Shown: positions 42,047-50,133 of the stretch, one piece after another
How positions within the stretch are numbered: the stretch's first letter is position 1
How the letters are laid out: every line of letters starts with the position of its first letter
Origin: Shewanella fidelis ATCC BAA-318
GTDB lineage: Bacteria > Pseudomonadota > Gammaproteobacteria > Enterobacterales > Shewanellaceae
Reading direction: 5' to 3'
Length of the DNA: 50,133 bases
Assembly: GCF_000518605.1 (NCBI RefSeq)
Contig: NZ_KI912458.1
Coordinates: forward strand, 407,803 to 457,935
Program-made: the position numbers and the translations under genes
Notes under the pieces: generated by a model
What the model saw: only the letters and a program-made list of their open reading frames with translations
Told to the model about the DNA's origin: nothing
Databases searched by the model: none

Positions 42047-43051
42047 TTAGCGTCCCCCTTTGTTAGCGTTTTTACTATTACGCTTGAAACCAAAAGATAC
42101 ATAACCAAAAGAGATCATAATTGAAGCTAAAAGGGCCAAACCTAGTGGCCAGTAAAATAGTTCTGCTTGCGGGCGATAGCTCAGTTGATCCCGGGCGACG
42201 GGCTCAAGGCTATCGATGACTTGATAGATTTTTTCAAGTTCTTCGGTGTTACGGGCACGGAAATACTGTCCACCTGTAGTACTGGCTATTTGCTGTAACT
42301 GGGCTTCATCTAGATCCATCGACGGATTAACACGCTCTTTTCCAAATAGGGTGCGTCGTTCCATCACATCGGCGCCGACACCGATTGTGTAAATGGTGAT
42401 CCCGCGCTGCTTAGCAATGGCTGTAGCTTGCTCTGGCGAGATTGCACCGGCATTGTTAGAGCCGTCAGTGAGCAGGATCAGTACTCGGTTACTTTGCTCT
42501 ACTTTATCAAAGCGCTTCACCCCAAGTGCAATCGCTTCGCCAATCGCAGTTTGTTTACCGACTAAGCCTATTTGCGCTTCTTTTAAGTATTGCGCAACTG
42601 TGCGTCTATCTTGGGTTAACGGCGATTGTAGGTAGGCATGATCTGCAAATAGGATCAAACCAATGCGGTCGCCTTTTCTACGTTCAATAAAGTCGCTAAT
42701 AACATGCTGAATAAGCGTAAAGCGATCAACCGCTTTGCCGTCGAGTACCATATCTTCAATCTGCATGCTGCCAGAGAGATCGACTGATAACATTAAATCA
42801 CGTCCTTTACTCGGCAATTCAATCGGCTCTCCAACCCAGAGCGGTCGGGCGCAAGCTAATACCAATAGGCACCAGACCACCCAGTAGCGTTTTTGCAGTG
42901 ACTGACGTGTTGTAGTACTTGCCAATGCTGACGACTGGCTCGCACCTGGTAGTACTAAATGTCCTGTCATGGGTTTGGTTTGCTGTTTTTTCTTAAAAAT
43001 AAACGGCAAAGGCAATAATAGTAATAAGAAAGGCCAAGCAAGGGTTAACAT
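42047..43051 (-). CDS. batA: BatA-type vWA domain membrane protein
   Basis: 334 residues. N-terminal membrane helices (about 4-20 and 57-71) precede a vWA domain with a complete MIDAS: DLSGSMQIEDM (DxSxS), LTDGSNNAGAISP. A C-terminal membrane helix lies near 303-322. The domain faces the periplasm, where vWA domains bind partners through a metal ion. Its stop is 2 nt from the BatB/C start. Confidence 0.88.
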   Translation of the reverse strand: MLTLAWPFLLLLLPLPFIFKKKQQTKPMTGHLVLPGASQSSALASTTTRQSLQKRYWVVWCLLVLACARPLWVGEPIELPSKGRDLMLSVDLSGSMQIEDMVLDGKAVDRFTLIQHVISDFIERRKGDRIGLILFADHAYLQSPLTQDRRTVAQYLKEAQIGLVGKQTAIGEAIALGVKRFDKVEQSNRVLILLTDGSNNAGAISPEQATAIAKQRGITIYTIGVGADVMERRTLFGKERVNPSMDLDEAQLQQIASTTGGQYFRARNTEELEKIYQVIDSLEPVARDQLSYRPQAELFYWPLGLALLASIMISFGYVSFGFKRNSKNANKGGR

Positions 43052-43542
43052 GTGCTTTCCTCACTTTTAGCGGCTTTCTTTAACGGTAAAGCAGATTTTA
43101 TCCAGCGCTGAGCACTTGCTCTCAGCTTGGATTTCTCTGCGTCACTAAATGGGTTGGCCTGAAAGCGCTTCGCTAATAATTCACACAACTCATTTTGTGG
43201 GCTACTGACTTGAGCATTTAACCACTTGTACCAATTATCACCACTAAGTTGCGCAACTTGAGTGCGTGGTGAGTAACTTAAGGCGGCGCGTTTTAAGATA
43301 CTACTGACCTGATCTACGAATTGCTCGTGCTGCAACTCTAGCGCTGCAAGTTCAGCTAGTGCTGCATTTTTTGCTGCATGAGTTTGGCGTCGCTTTATTA
43401 GCCAATATGTAATTAGGCCAAGGCTACAAATAATTAAGGCTAGCGTAATCCAATAGCCATATGCTAATGGCCAGGCGCCGATTTCTACAGGAGTTTGTAT
43501 ATCTTGTAGGGCTGCCAGTGCTGGGTTTGCTTGGGTGGTCAT
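43045..43542 (-). CDS. DUF4381 membrane protein of the Bat operon
   Basis: 165 residues with one membrane helix (about 29-48, YWITLALIICSLGLITYWLI) and a charged cytoplasmic part containing a conserved TQVAQLSGDNWYKWLN stretch. This is the small membrane component found between the DUF58 and BatA genes in many proteobacterial MoxR operons. It overlaps batA by 7 nt. Confidence 0.82.
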   Translation of the reverse strand: MTTQANPALAALQDIQTPVEIGAWPLAYGYWITLALIICSLGLITYWLIKRRQTHAAKNAALAELAALELQHEQFVDQVSSILKRAALSYSPRTQVAQLSGDNWYKWLNAQVSSPQNELCELLAKRFQANPFSDAEKSKLRASAQRWIKSALPLKKAAKSEESTC

Positions 43543-44469
43543 TTATCTCAACGCCTCTAATTGTTGATTTAAACGACGCCCAGCATCGACGATACGAGTT
43601 TGCACGTTTAATTTTTGCATCATTTCAATAAAGTTGTTTTGCAGTGTTTTTTGGCCCAATAGCCATTGTTCGTAGCTGTGACGATCAATGATTAGCTCTT
43701 TTGCGCCTTCTCTAACCGGTAGTTGAAAATGCTTAGGCAGATTTAGCTCACCTTGACGCAATGGGTCGGTCACTAAAAACGCACCAATATCGCAATGGCG
43801 TTTTAGATCTGAAAGTGCAGCTAAACAAGCTGGTGAAAAGTGGCTACCGTCAGTCACAATCCAAATCAAAGAGCCGGGCTTTGCTAGGCGGCGTAAACGT
43901 TGGCACGCTTTTACCATATGTTCAGGTTCAGGCTCTTGGGCAAGATGTTGTAATTGGTTGTGATGTAACTTTTTAATCGCTGATACGACTTGTAAAATGC
44001 CTTGTTGACGACTACGGGGCTTTAGTTCTATATGCTCGCTTTCTGTGGCAATTAATGCACCTAATCTGTCACCATGCATTACAGCATTCCAACCTAATGT
44101 CGTTGCAAGGTGTGCGGCTTGGACCGACTGCAACATCAAGCTAGAGCCAAAATATAAGCTGCTGCTTAGATCGAGCAACAGAAGCACTGGTCGCTCGCGC
44201 TCTTCGACAAAAAGCTTGGTATGAGCCTGACCGGTTCTCGCTGTGACACGCCAATCTATGGTGCGTACATCGTCACCACTTTGATAGTGGCGAACCTCAG
44301 CAAACTCCATGCCTCTGCCTTTAATCAAGCTAGCTCTATGACCAGCAAGGCTGGCCTTAGCTTTGGCGCGTTTTTCTGGCAATGCTTTGGCAAGACTTTG
44401 ACAGGCAAGTAGCTCTTTTTCTGTAATATGAATGCCGTCGCTAAACAACGGCAGTGCTGTATCGACCAT
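43543..44469 (-). CDS. DUF58 domain protein of the Bat operon
   Basis: 308 residues, no membrane helix. The DUF58 hallmark GRGMEFAEVRHYQSGDDVR then IDWRVTARTG is at about residues 52-83. It is followed by a vWA-like region (VLLLLDLSSSLYFGS). The start overlaps the moxR stop (TAATG). Such proteins work with MoxR ATPases in assembly or maturation of complexes. Confidence 0.88.
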   Translation of the reverse strand: MVDTALPLFSDGIHITEKELLACQSLAKALPEKRAKAKASLAGHRASLIKGRGMEFAEVRHYQSGDDVRTIDWRVTARTGQAHTKLFVEERERPVLLLLDLSSSLYFGSSLMLQSVQAAHLATTLGWNAVMHGDRLGALIATESEHIELKPRSRQQGILQVVSAIKKLHHNQLQHLAQEPEPEHMVKACQRLRRLAKPGSLIWIVTDGSHFSPACLAALSDLKRHCDIGAFLVTDPLRQGELNLPKHFQLPVREGAKELIIDRHSYEQWLLGQKTLQNNFIEMMQKLNVQTRIVDAGRRLNQQLEALR

Positions 44470-45425
44470 TAAGGAACCGCAACTTGAGAAAGAATATGGT
44501 TAATTACGTCATCAGCGCTAACACCGTCTGCTTGTGCTTGATAGCTCAATAGCAAACGATGGCGCAATACGTTAGGCGCAACGGCTTGAATATCTTCTGG
44601 AGACACAAAGTCGCGTTCATGCAAATAAGCACGAGCGCGGGCACAGCGCTCCAATGATAAGGTGGCACGTGGGCTTACACCGTATTCAAGCCAGCTAGCC
44701 AACTCTTGGCTATAAGCTTCGGGTTTGCGGGTTGCCATAATAATATCAACGATGTATTTCTCTAAAGGCTCAGCTAAGTAGATCTGTAGTGCATGTTCAC
44801 GGGCAGCAAATATATCACCCTGAATAATAGGTTCTACGTGCGGGGCTGCTTGTTTTAGCGCTTCGTTACGCGACATTCGCATGATCTCAAACTCAGTTTC
44901 AGCACTTGGATAATCTAAATTCAAGTGCATTAAAAAACGGTCTAACTGAGCTTCAGGCAACGGATAAGTACCTTCATTTTCTAATGGGTTTTGGGTTGCC
45001 ATTACCAAAAACAGTTCAGGTAGCGGGTAACTGTGTTTACCGACCGTTACTTGGCCTTCTGCCATGGCTTCCAATAACGCTGATTGAACCTTAGCGGGTG
45101 CTCGGTTGATTTCGTCGGCCAAAATCAGGTTATGGAAAATTGGGCCCGCCTCAAACTCAAAAGTCGCGGTTTGCGCTCGGTAAATATCGGTACCAGTTAA
45201 ATCTGCAGGCAATAAGTCTGGTGTAAATTGAATACGGTGAAAATCTCCTTCAACACCGTCACACAGTGCTTTAACGGCGCGAGTTTTTGCAAGGCCTGGT
45301 GGGCCTTCAACTAATAAGTGTCCGTCGGCAATTAATGCAATTAGTAGATTCTCGGTGAGAATAGGCTGTCCTAGAATGACAGTATTTAAGTATTCGCGTA
45401 ACGCGTGAAATCGACTCAAAGGCAT
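44469..45425 (-). CDS. MoxR-family AAA+ ATPase, first gene of the Bat operon
   Basis: ATG 45425 (MPLSRFHALREYLNTV) is chosen over ATG 45473, which adds 16 unlikely residues without a binding site. 318 residues: Walker A VEGPPGLAKT (about 38-47), Walker B LILADEINRAPAKVQSALLEAM, sensor 1 ATQNP (TQNPLENEGTYPLPEAQLDRF) and a C-terminal lid domain with GVSPRATLSLERC. MoxR ATPases act as chaperones that insert or activate metal or protein partners carrying vWA domains. The three vWA-type proteins downstream are the likely clients. Confidence 0.92.
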   Translation of the reverse strand: MPLSRFHALREYLNTVILGQPILTENLLIALIADGHLLVEGPPGLAKTRAVKALCDGVEGDFHRIQFTPDLLPADLTGTDIYRAQTATFEFEAGPIFHNLILADEINRAPAKVQSALLEAMAEGQVTVGKHSYPLPELFLVMATQNPLENEGTYPLPEAQLDRFLMHLNLDYPSAETEFEIMRMSRNEALKQAAPHVEPIIQGDIFAAREHALQIYLAEPLEKYIVDIIMATRKPEAYSQELASWLEYGVSPRATLSLERCARARAYLHERDFVSPEDIQAVAPNVLRHRLLLSYQAQADGVSADDVINHILSQVAVP

Positions 45426-45680
45426 GATGCTACTCGGTTTATTTAAAGTTAGTAAGGTATAGACCAACGACATAGTAAAAAATTCCCTATGGGTTTGGCT
45501 AGTGGCAATTGATGTTAATAAACCTGCAAGTGTTTTAGTTGCTGAGAAAATAGCTGCCTTGATCGCTAGCTTTTGCTTTACAAAGCTTTTATTGCGGTGG
45601 ATAACTCAAAGGTTGAGGGTGAAAGCCAATGATTAATCATTGTTAACTAACATTTTTCTTATATTTTATAGACAAAAAAA

Positions 45681-45694
45681 CAAACAGGTGTTTA
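45681..45694 (+). promoter_or_regulatory. Candidate PsrA site upstream of fadI
   Basis: CAAACAGGTGTTTA fits the PsrA pattern (G/C)AAAC-N4-GTTT(G/C), with only the last base off. From memory, PsrA controls fatty-acid degradation genes in Shewanella. Confidence 0.5.
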
Positions 45695-45732
45695 AAACTT
45701 GCCGTTAAGAAGTTAGAATCAGATCACACTTT

Positions 45733-45749
45733 AAATGGTCAGACCTGTT
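45733..45749 (+). promoter_or_regulatory. FadR operator upstream of fadI
   Basis: AAATGGTCAGACCTGTT matches the FadR consensus AACTGGTCNGACCNGTT at all but one fixed position. It lies 77 nt before the fadI start. Release of FadR by long-chain acyl-CoA would induce fadI-fadJ. Confidence 0.75.
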
Positions 45750-45826
45750 TAATAAGCGGCAAATAGGTTTCTCAAGGATATAAAAAAGCATGTCAAAAAA
45801 CGACATGTAGAATAAGAGGGCAAGAA

Positions 45827-47137
45827 ATGAGTGATAGACAACAGGTGACAAATGCTAGAGGTGAGCGGATAGCGATAGTTTCCGGCCTGCGCACACCATT
45901 TGCAAAGCAAGCGACAGCCTTTCATGGTGTATCAGCACTGGATATGGGCAAGATGGTTGTTAACGAGCTGCTGTCTCGCTCAGAGCTTGATCCTAAAGAG
46001 ATTGAACAACTCGTGTATGGTCAAGTAGTGCAAATGCCTGCGGCGCCAAATATCGCCCGTGAAATCGTACTGGGCACTGGCATGAATGTTAGCACTGATG
46101 CTTACAGTGTCACTCGCGCTTGTGCGACGAGTTTTCAATCAACGGCTAACGTCGCTGAATCAATCATCACTGGTAACATTGATATTGGTATTGCTGGTGG
46201 AGCCGATTCTTCTTCAGTATTACCAATTGGGGTATCAAAAAAACTCGCCCACGCATTAGTCGATCTCAATAAAGCTCGCAGCTTTGGTCAAAAGCTGGCT
46301 ATTTTCCGTCGTTTAGGGCTTAAAGATTTGTTACCTGTGCCGCCGGCTGTTGCTGAATACTCTACCGGGCTATCAATGGGGCAAACAGCTGAGCAGATGG
46401 CTAAGACTTATAATATTAGCCGTGCCGATCAAGATGCGTTAGCTCATCGCTCTCACACGCTGGCCACTGAAACTTGGAACGCTGGAAAACTAGCAGAAGA
46501 AGTCATGACTGCTCATGTTCCGCCATACAAAGCATTTATTGAACGTGATAATAATATTCGCGAAGATTCTAAACTTGAATCATACGCTAAATTGCGTCCA
46601 GCATTTGATCGTAAGCATGGTTCTGTTACGGCCGCAAATAGTACGCCATTAACCGATGGTGCTTCTGCTGTATTGTTAATGAGTGAGGGGCGCGCTAAGG
46701 CCTTAGGTTACACGCCAATTGGCTACATTCGCAGTTATGCGTTTACTGCTATTGATGTATGGGAAGATATGCTGATGGGGCCTTCCTATGCTACACCGCT
46801 AGCGTTAAAACGAGCGGGTATGGAGCTTGAAGATCTAACGCTTATTGAAATGCATGAGGCATTTGCGGCACAAACATTAGCGAATATGCAGATGTTTGCT
46901 TCAAAGAAGTTCGCCGAAGAAAAACTTGGCCGTAACCGTGCAATTGGTGAAATTGATATGGCTAAGTTTAATGTACTTGGTGGCTCACTTGCCTATGGTC
47001 ATCCATTCGCTGCAACAGGCACGCGTTTGGTAACACAAGTATGCCATGAATTAAAACGCCGCGGTGGTGGTACAGGTCTCGCAACAGCATGTGCTGCGGG
47101 TGGTTTAGGTGCAGCTATGATTGTTGAGGTGGAGTAA
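45827..47137 (+). CDS. fadI: 3-ketoacyl-CoA thiolase, FadI type
   Basis: 436 residues, the FadI length, longer than FadA. The thiolase residues are in place: nucleophilic Cys99 ([10 protein letters not shown]), His392 (GHPFAATG) and Cys422 ([10 protein letters not shown]). It cleaves 3-ketoacyl-CoA to acetyl-CoA in beta-oxidation. In E. coli FadI and FadJ form the complex used under anaerobic conditions. In Shewanella it may serve more generally. ATG 45827 has AGAGGG about 7 nt upstream. fadJ follows after 4 nt. Confidence 0.95.
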   Translation: MSDRQQVTNARGERIAIVSGLRTPFAKQATAFHGVSALDMGKMVVNELLSRSELDPKEIEQLVYGQVVQMPAAPNIAREIVLGTGMNVSTDAYSVTRACATSFQSTANVAESIITGNIDIGIAGGADSSSVLPIGVSKKLAHALVDLNKARSFGQKLAIFRRLGLKDLLPVPPAVAEYSTGLSMGQTAEQMAKTYNISRADQDALAHRSHTLATETWNAGKLAEEVMTAHVPPYKAFIERDNNIREDSKLESYAKLRPAFDRKHGSVTAANSTPLTDGASAVLLMSEGRAKALGYTPIGYIRSYAFTAIDVWEDMLMGPSYATPLALKRAGMELEDLTLIEMHEAFAAQTLANMQMFASKKFAEEKLGRNRAIGEIDMAKFNVLGGSLAYGHPFAATGTRLVTQVCHELKRRGGGTGLATACAAGGLGAAMIVEVE

Positions 47138-47141
47138 TCAC

Positions 47142-49262
47142 ATGGAAAAGACATTTAATTTAAGCCGCCGTGAAGACGGCATTGCGATCTTAACAATGGA
47201 TGTTCCTGGTGAAACCATGAACACACTGCGTAGCGAGTTTGGTCCTGAAATCTCTGATGTATTAGCTGAAGTCAAATCTGATAGCAGTATTAAAGGTTTA
47301 GTCCTGATCTCAGGTAAAAAAGATTCTTTTGTCGCCGGCGCTGATATTTCAATGCTAGATGCCTGTGATACGGTAGAAGATGCTAAGTTGTTGTCGCAAC
47401 AAGGACACGTGGTTTTTAATGAGCTTGAAAACTTATCAATCCCCGTTGTTGCTGCAATCAATGGTGCTTGTTTAGGCGGTGGTTTAGAGCTTGCACTGGC
47501 TTGCCATCAGCGTGTGTGTTCGTTAAATAGTAAAACCATGATGGGCTTACCTGAAGTGCAATTAGGCCTGCTACCTGGCGGCGGTGGAACTCAGCGTTTA
47601 CCGCGTTTGGTTGGCGTGACCAAGGCACTAGATATGATGCTAACTGGTAAGCAACTTCGACCTAAGCAAGCTGTTAAATTAGGCTTGGTTGATGATGCTG
47701 TGCCTGAATCAATTCTGTTACGTACTGCAATTGAAATGGCATTGGCGGGCAAACGTCCTGCAAAGAAGAAAAAACAGTCATTAATTAATCAGTTATTAGA
47801 AGGGACTAGTGCAGGGCGCAATATTATTTTTGATCAGGCTGCTAAACAAGTTGCTAAGAAGACTCAAGGTAATTATCCCGCGCCAAACAAAATTATTGAT
47901 TGTGTTAGACAAGGTATGACTAAGGGGATGCTTAAAGGGCTTGAAGTTGAAGCTAGTCATTTTGCAGAACTGGTTATGTCGAAAGAGTCTGCTGCGCTAC
48001 GCAGTATTTTCTTTGCTACAACAGAGATGAAAAAAGAGTCTGGTGCAGGTGATGCTAAGCCACGTCAGATTAAAAAGGCTATGGTGTTAGGCGGTGGTCT
48101 TATGGGCGGCGGCATTGCATCGGTTACAACGACTAAAGCAAAAATACCTGCGCGGGTTAAAGATATTAATCAGGCAGGTTTGAGTAATGCCTTGGCTTAC
48201 GCGTATAAACTGCTTGATAAAGGCGTGAAACGCCGCCATATGACGCCAGCTGTGCGTGATAACACCATGGCATTAATGACCACAACAACAGAGTATAAAG
48301 GCATCAAAGATGCTGATATTGTTGTTGAAGCAGTATTTGAAGATTTAAGTTTGAAACATCAAATGGTTAAAGATGTTGAGCGAGAGTGTGGCGAGCATAC
48401 TATTTTTGCTTCAAATACATCGTCTTTACCAATCTCGCAAATTGCACAAGCTGCAAGCCGACCTGAAAATGTTATTGGGTTGCATTACTTTTCTCCTGTA
48501 GAGAAAATGCCTTTGGTAGAAGTGATTGCCCACGAAAAAACATCAGCAGAAACCATTGCGACCACAGTTGCATTTGCGAAAAAGCAAGGCAAGACACCCA
48601 TCGTAGTGCAAGATGGTGCAGGCTTTTATGTTAATCGTATTTTAGCGCTTTACATGAATGAAGCCGCTCAGCTTTTGCTAGAAGGGCAGAGTGTTGAGCA
48701 TCTTGATAAAGCGTTGGTTAAATTTGGTTTCCCTGTTGGCCCAATGACATTGCTTGATGAAGTTGGTATTGATGTTGGTGCTAAAATTTCGCCTATCTTA
48801 GAGAAAGAGCTAGGTGAACGTTTTATGGCTCCGGCAGCATTTGATAAGTTATTAGCAGATGATAGAAAAGGCCGTAAAAATGGTAAAGGTTTCTATTTCT
48901 ATGGTGGCAAGAAGAAGGCTAAAGAAGTCGATGAAACAGTTTACACTGTTTTAGGCCTTAAGCCGGGGGTAGATACTGAAGCTTCAGAAGTCGCCCAGCG
49001 CTGCGTAGTACAGATGCTCAATGAGGCTGTTCGTTGTCTTGATGAAGGAATTATCGCTTCAGCGCGTGATGGTGATATTGGTGCGATTTTTGGTATAGGC
49101 TTCCCGCCATTCTTAGGCGGTCCTTTCCACTATATCGATACACTAGGCGCAGAGAATTTAGTTAATATCTTAGAAAATTATAAAAACCGTTATGGTGACA
49201 GATTTGAACCTGCAGAAAAGCTGAAACAGATGGCTGCAGACGGAGCTAAGTTTTTTAATTAA
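47142..49262 (+). CDS. fadJ: Fatty acid oxidation complex alpha subunit, FadJ type
   Basis: ATG 47142 is used, with GGAG in the end of fadI about 10 nt upstream; an in-frame start at 47121 lacks support. 706 residues. The N-terminal half is an enoyl-CoA hydratase (SFVAGADISMLDA, NGACLGGGLELALACH, GLPEVQLGLLPGGGGTQRLP). The second half is a 3-hydroxyacyl-CoA dehydrogenase with the NAD motif VLGGGLMGGGIAS, SNTSSLPISQIA and the catalytic HYFSPVEKMPLVE. It catalyses hydration and dehydrogenation of enoyl-CoA and hands the product to FadI. Confidence 0.95.
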   Translation: MEKTFNLSRREDGIAILTMDVPGETMNTLRSEFGPEISDVLAEVKSDSSIKGLVLISGKKDSFVAGADISMLDACDTVEDAKLLSQQGHVVFNELENLSIPVVAAINGACLGGGLELALACHQRVCSLNSKTMMGLPEVQLGLLPGGGGTQRLPRLVGVTKALDMMLTGKQLRPKQAVKLGLVDDAVPESILLRTAIEMALAGKRPAKKKKQSLINQLLEGTSAGRNIIFDQAAKQVAKKTQGNYPAPNKIIDCVRQGMTKGMLKGLEVEASHFAELVMSKESAALRSIFFATTEMKKESGAGDAKPRQIKKAMVLGGGLMGGGIASVTTTKAKIPARVKDINQAGLSNALAYAYKLLDKGVKRRHMTPAVRDNTMALMTTTTEYKGIKDADIVVEAVFEDLSLKHQMVKDVERECGEHTIFASNTSSLPISQIAQAASRPENVIGLHYFSPVEKMPLVEVIAHEKTSAETIATTVAFAKKQGKTPIVVQDGAGFYVNRILALYMNEAAQLLLEGQSVEHLDKALVKFGFPVGPMTLLDEVGIDVGAKISPILEKELGERFMAPAAFDKLLADDRKGRKNGKGFYFYGGKKKAKEVDETVYTVLGLKPGVDTEASEVAQRCVVQMLNEAVRCLDEGIIASARDGDIGAIFGIGFPPFLGGPFHYIDTLGAENLVNILENYKNRYGDRFEPAEKLKQMAADGAKFFN

Positions 49263-49334
49263 CTCACTACAAATGAGCCAAACATAATCGTCTAGTTCTA
49301 TAAGTGACGAATCGACGATATTAGGTTAATTAAC

Positions 49335-49363
49335 AATGCGGCAACATAATGCCGCATTTTTTT
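49335..49363 (+). terminator. Terminator of fadI-fadJ
   Basis: AATGCGGCA pairs with TGCCGCATT, followed by TTTTTT. It lies 73 nt after the fadJ stop. Confidence 0.85.
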
Positions 49364-49480
49364 ATGCGCAAGGTAAAGATGTGCCTAAAAAATGTTCGTT
49401 TAAGGTGCGGTTTGCTTGTACAATACCCTTTATGACTGTTTAGCTAGGATGGCTACTTATTTGTAATGGGGAGTAGATAA

Positions 49481-49681
49481 GTGGAACTAGTTATTTGCGT
49501 AATATTAGCTTATTCGAGTTACTTGATTGGTAACAGTGCCTTTAACGCTGGATTACCTGTAAAGCGCTGGGCGTTTTTAGGTTTGCTTGTTGGGCCAGTG
49601 GCATACCCACTATTAAACTCGCATAAACAGCTAGCCTATCGTAAAGCGATGGGAAAACAGGGGATATCGATCTGTTTGTAA
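49481..49681 (+). CDS. Small membrane protein, hypothetical
   Basis: 66 residues from GTG 49481, with GGGGAG 7 nt upstream. Two hydrophobic segments (about 3-19 and 30-45) are joined by a short loop, with a basic C-terminus (HKQLAYRKAMGKQG). The pattern WAFLGLLVGPVAYPL is like that of small phage- or envelope-type membrane proteins but gives no function. A strong terminator follows directly. Confidence 0.6.
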   Translation: MELVICVILAYSSYLIGNSAFNAGLPVKRWAFLGLLVGPVAYPLLNSHKQLAYRKAMGKQGISICL

Positions 49682-49701
49682 AGTCATTCAATGATAAAAA
49701 C

Positions 49702-49726
49702 AAAAAGGAGCCTAGGCTCCTTTTTT
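49702..49726. terminator. Bidirectional terminator between the small membrane protein and the small-peptide genes
   Basis: AAAAAGGAGCC pairs with GGCTCCTTTTTT. It serves the plus-strand gene and the convergent minus-strand peptide genes. Confidence 0.85.
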
Positions 49727-49762
49727 GCTTTCAGGCAATATGAAATTGCTCTATCGTTAAGT

Positions 49763-49879
49763 TTAACCCCACCAGCCCTTAGCTGGGATCACTTCTAAAT
49801 GGTTTAACCCTTCAGGAAGCTTAACTTTTTTACGGTTTGGCTTTGCTAGTCCAAGCATTACTAATAACGAATTAAACAT
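49763..49879 (-). CDS. 38-residue peptide with PAKGWWG C-terminus (peptide 2)
   Basis: Read directly from the sequence; too short for ordinary gene finding. ATG 49879 is preceded by GAGGTG about 6 nt upstream, a good ribosome binding site. The peptide starts MFNSLLVMLGLAKPNRKK and ends LPEGLNHLEVIPAKGWWG. It aligns without gaps to peptide 1 (21 of 38 identical), with the C-terminal half best conserved: LPxGLxHLxVxPAKxWWx. Equal length, no gaps and good start signals argue for a real gene. A precursor or leader-type peptide is suspected. No signal peptide or membrane span is clear. Confidence 0.7.
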   Translation of the reverse strand: MFNSLLVMLGLAKPNRKKVKLPEGLNHLEVIPAKGWWG

Positions 49880-49899
49880 AATTTCACCTCGCTATTTTT

Positions 49900-50016
49900 T
49901 TAGTTCCACCAACGTTTAGCTGGAACAACAGTTAGATGTTCTAACCCCGCAGGTAATGGTTCTTTTTTGCGTACAGGTTTTACAAAACCAAGTGCTTTAA
50001 TAATTGAGTCAATCAT
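49900..50016 (-). CDS. 38-residue peptide with PAKRWWN C-terminus (peptide 1)
   Basis: ATG 50016 follows AAGGAG at 8 nt, an ideal ribosome binding site. The sequence starts MIDSIIKALGFVKPVRKK and ends LPAGLEHLTVVPAKRWWN. It is the paralogue of the peptide encoded 20 nt downstream and has exactly the same length. The N-terminal ~12 residues are hydrophobic/amphipathic, then a KxxRKK basic patch, then the conserved C-terminus with adjacent Trp. It is probably in one transcript with the repeat-peptide gene before it and peptide 2 after it. Function unknown. Confidence 0.7.
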   Translation of the reverse strand: MIDSIIKALGFVKPVRKKEPLPAGLEHLTVVPAKRWWN

Positions 50017-50031
50017 GATGCTTCTCCTTAA

Positions 50032-50133
50032 CTAAGCTGATGCTTGGTTAACAACCTTAATGTTTGGGATAGCGGCTGTTAGTACCGGCTTAACCTTGAT
50101 GTTCGGGATAGCGGCAGTTTGTACAGGCTTAAC
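50032..50133 (-). CDS. 3' end of a gene encoding tandem 13-residue repeats (continues beyond the window)
   Basis: The minus-strand frame is open from the window edge to TAG at 50032-50034. Its 33 visible residues comprise two copies of VKPV(Q/L)TAAIPNIK followed by VVNQASA. The 39-nt units differ mostly at synonymous positions, so selection on the protein is likely. It ends 15 nt before the ATG of peptide 1. The tetrapeptide VKPV also occurs in peptide 1. Repeated short units are a feature of multi-core precursor peptides and of some structural proteins. The start and total repeat number are outside the window. Confidence 0.6.
   Translation of the reverse strand, partial: VKPVQTAAIPNIKVKPVLTAAIPNIKVVNQASA

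Larger units (their letters stand above)
45426..45826. other. Divergent promoter region between the Bat operon and fadI
   Basis: About 400 bases. It holds PsrA-like and FadR-like sites. Near fadI there is a short hairpin (CATGTC at 45790-45795, GACATG at 45803-45808) in the probable 5' leader. No open frame was found. Confidence 0.5.

Noticed and set aside
49335..49363. Small RNA gene after fadJ
   Set aside because: The hairpin with T-run directly after the operon is fully explained as a terminator.

Overview
The window is a stretch of a gammaproteobacterial chromosome, most likely Shewanella. The order fadJ-fadI / moxR-bat operon / ECF sigma / putP / fadL / RND pump / secreted S8 protease, together with nrdD-nrdG, yibL, a DUF3010 gene and a VF530-type gene, matches my memory of Shewanella genomes. 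No database search was possible. There are no rRNA or tRNA genes and no complete insertion sequence.

Positions 1-9142 hold the 3' end of an Rhs-type polymorphic toxin locus. The window opens inside the C-terminal part of an Rhs protein. A chain of orphan Rhs tails and immunity genes follows. Each module has a conserved Rhs linker, a different C-terminal toxin domain and a small gene that touches or overlaps the toxin stop codon. At least seven toxin modules can be seen, along with several broken pieces. The modules share near-identical linker DNA, an 86-bp perfect repeat, a duplicated fusion joint and a 126-codon in-frame deletion at a short homology. Two reading frames are cut by in-frame TAG codons. 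One recurrent toxin type with an FHD motif is paired with lipoprotein-type immunity proteins.

Positions 9190-18600 hold two hypothetical genes next to the array, a HAD phosphatase, a basic Cys-rich protein, a YgjP-like metallopeptidase, a DUF3010 protein and a DEAD-box RNA helicase. After these come an RssA-like patatin and a curA-type oxidoreductase, which is divergent from an OhrR/MarR regulator. Two near-identical 12-bp palindromes lie between curA and the regulator.

Positions 18600-24370 carry the anaerobic ribonucleotide reductase nrdD and its activase nrdG, with FNR-type and NrdR-type sites upstream. They are followed by yibL, ribA, an outer-membrane barrel protein and a VF530-type protein.

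Positions 24500-38220 carry, mainly on the minus strand, a secreted subtilisin-like protease, a rhodanese plus DUF2892 pair behind an RND efflux pump and its adaptor, a SIMPL protein, fadL, putP and an ECF sigma factor with a DUF3379 partner.

Positions 38400-45425 are a tightly packed minus-strand operon: moxR, DUF58, DUF4381, batA, a batB/batC fusion and batD. Divergent from it is the beta-oxidation operon fadI-fadJ, with good FadR-like and PsrA-like sites upstream.

The right end (49763-50133) contains unannotated small genes on the minus strand. Two tandem, paralogous 38-codon peptides share a PAKxWWx C-terminus, and each has a strong ribosome binding site. Upstream of them is the 3' end of a gene encoding tandem 13-residue repeats. 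This looks like the edge of a small-peptide locus, possibly for ribosomally made natural-product precursors, and is the strongest candidate here for an undescribed system.
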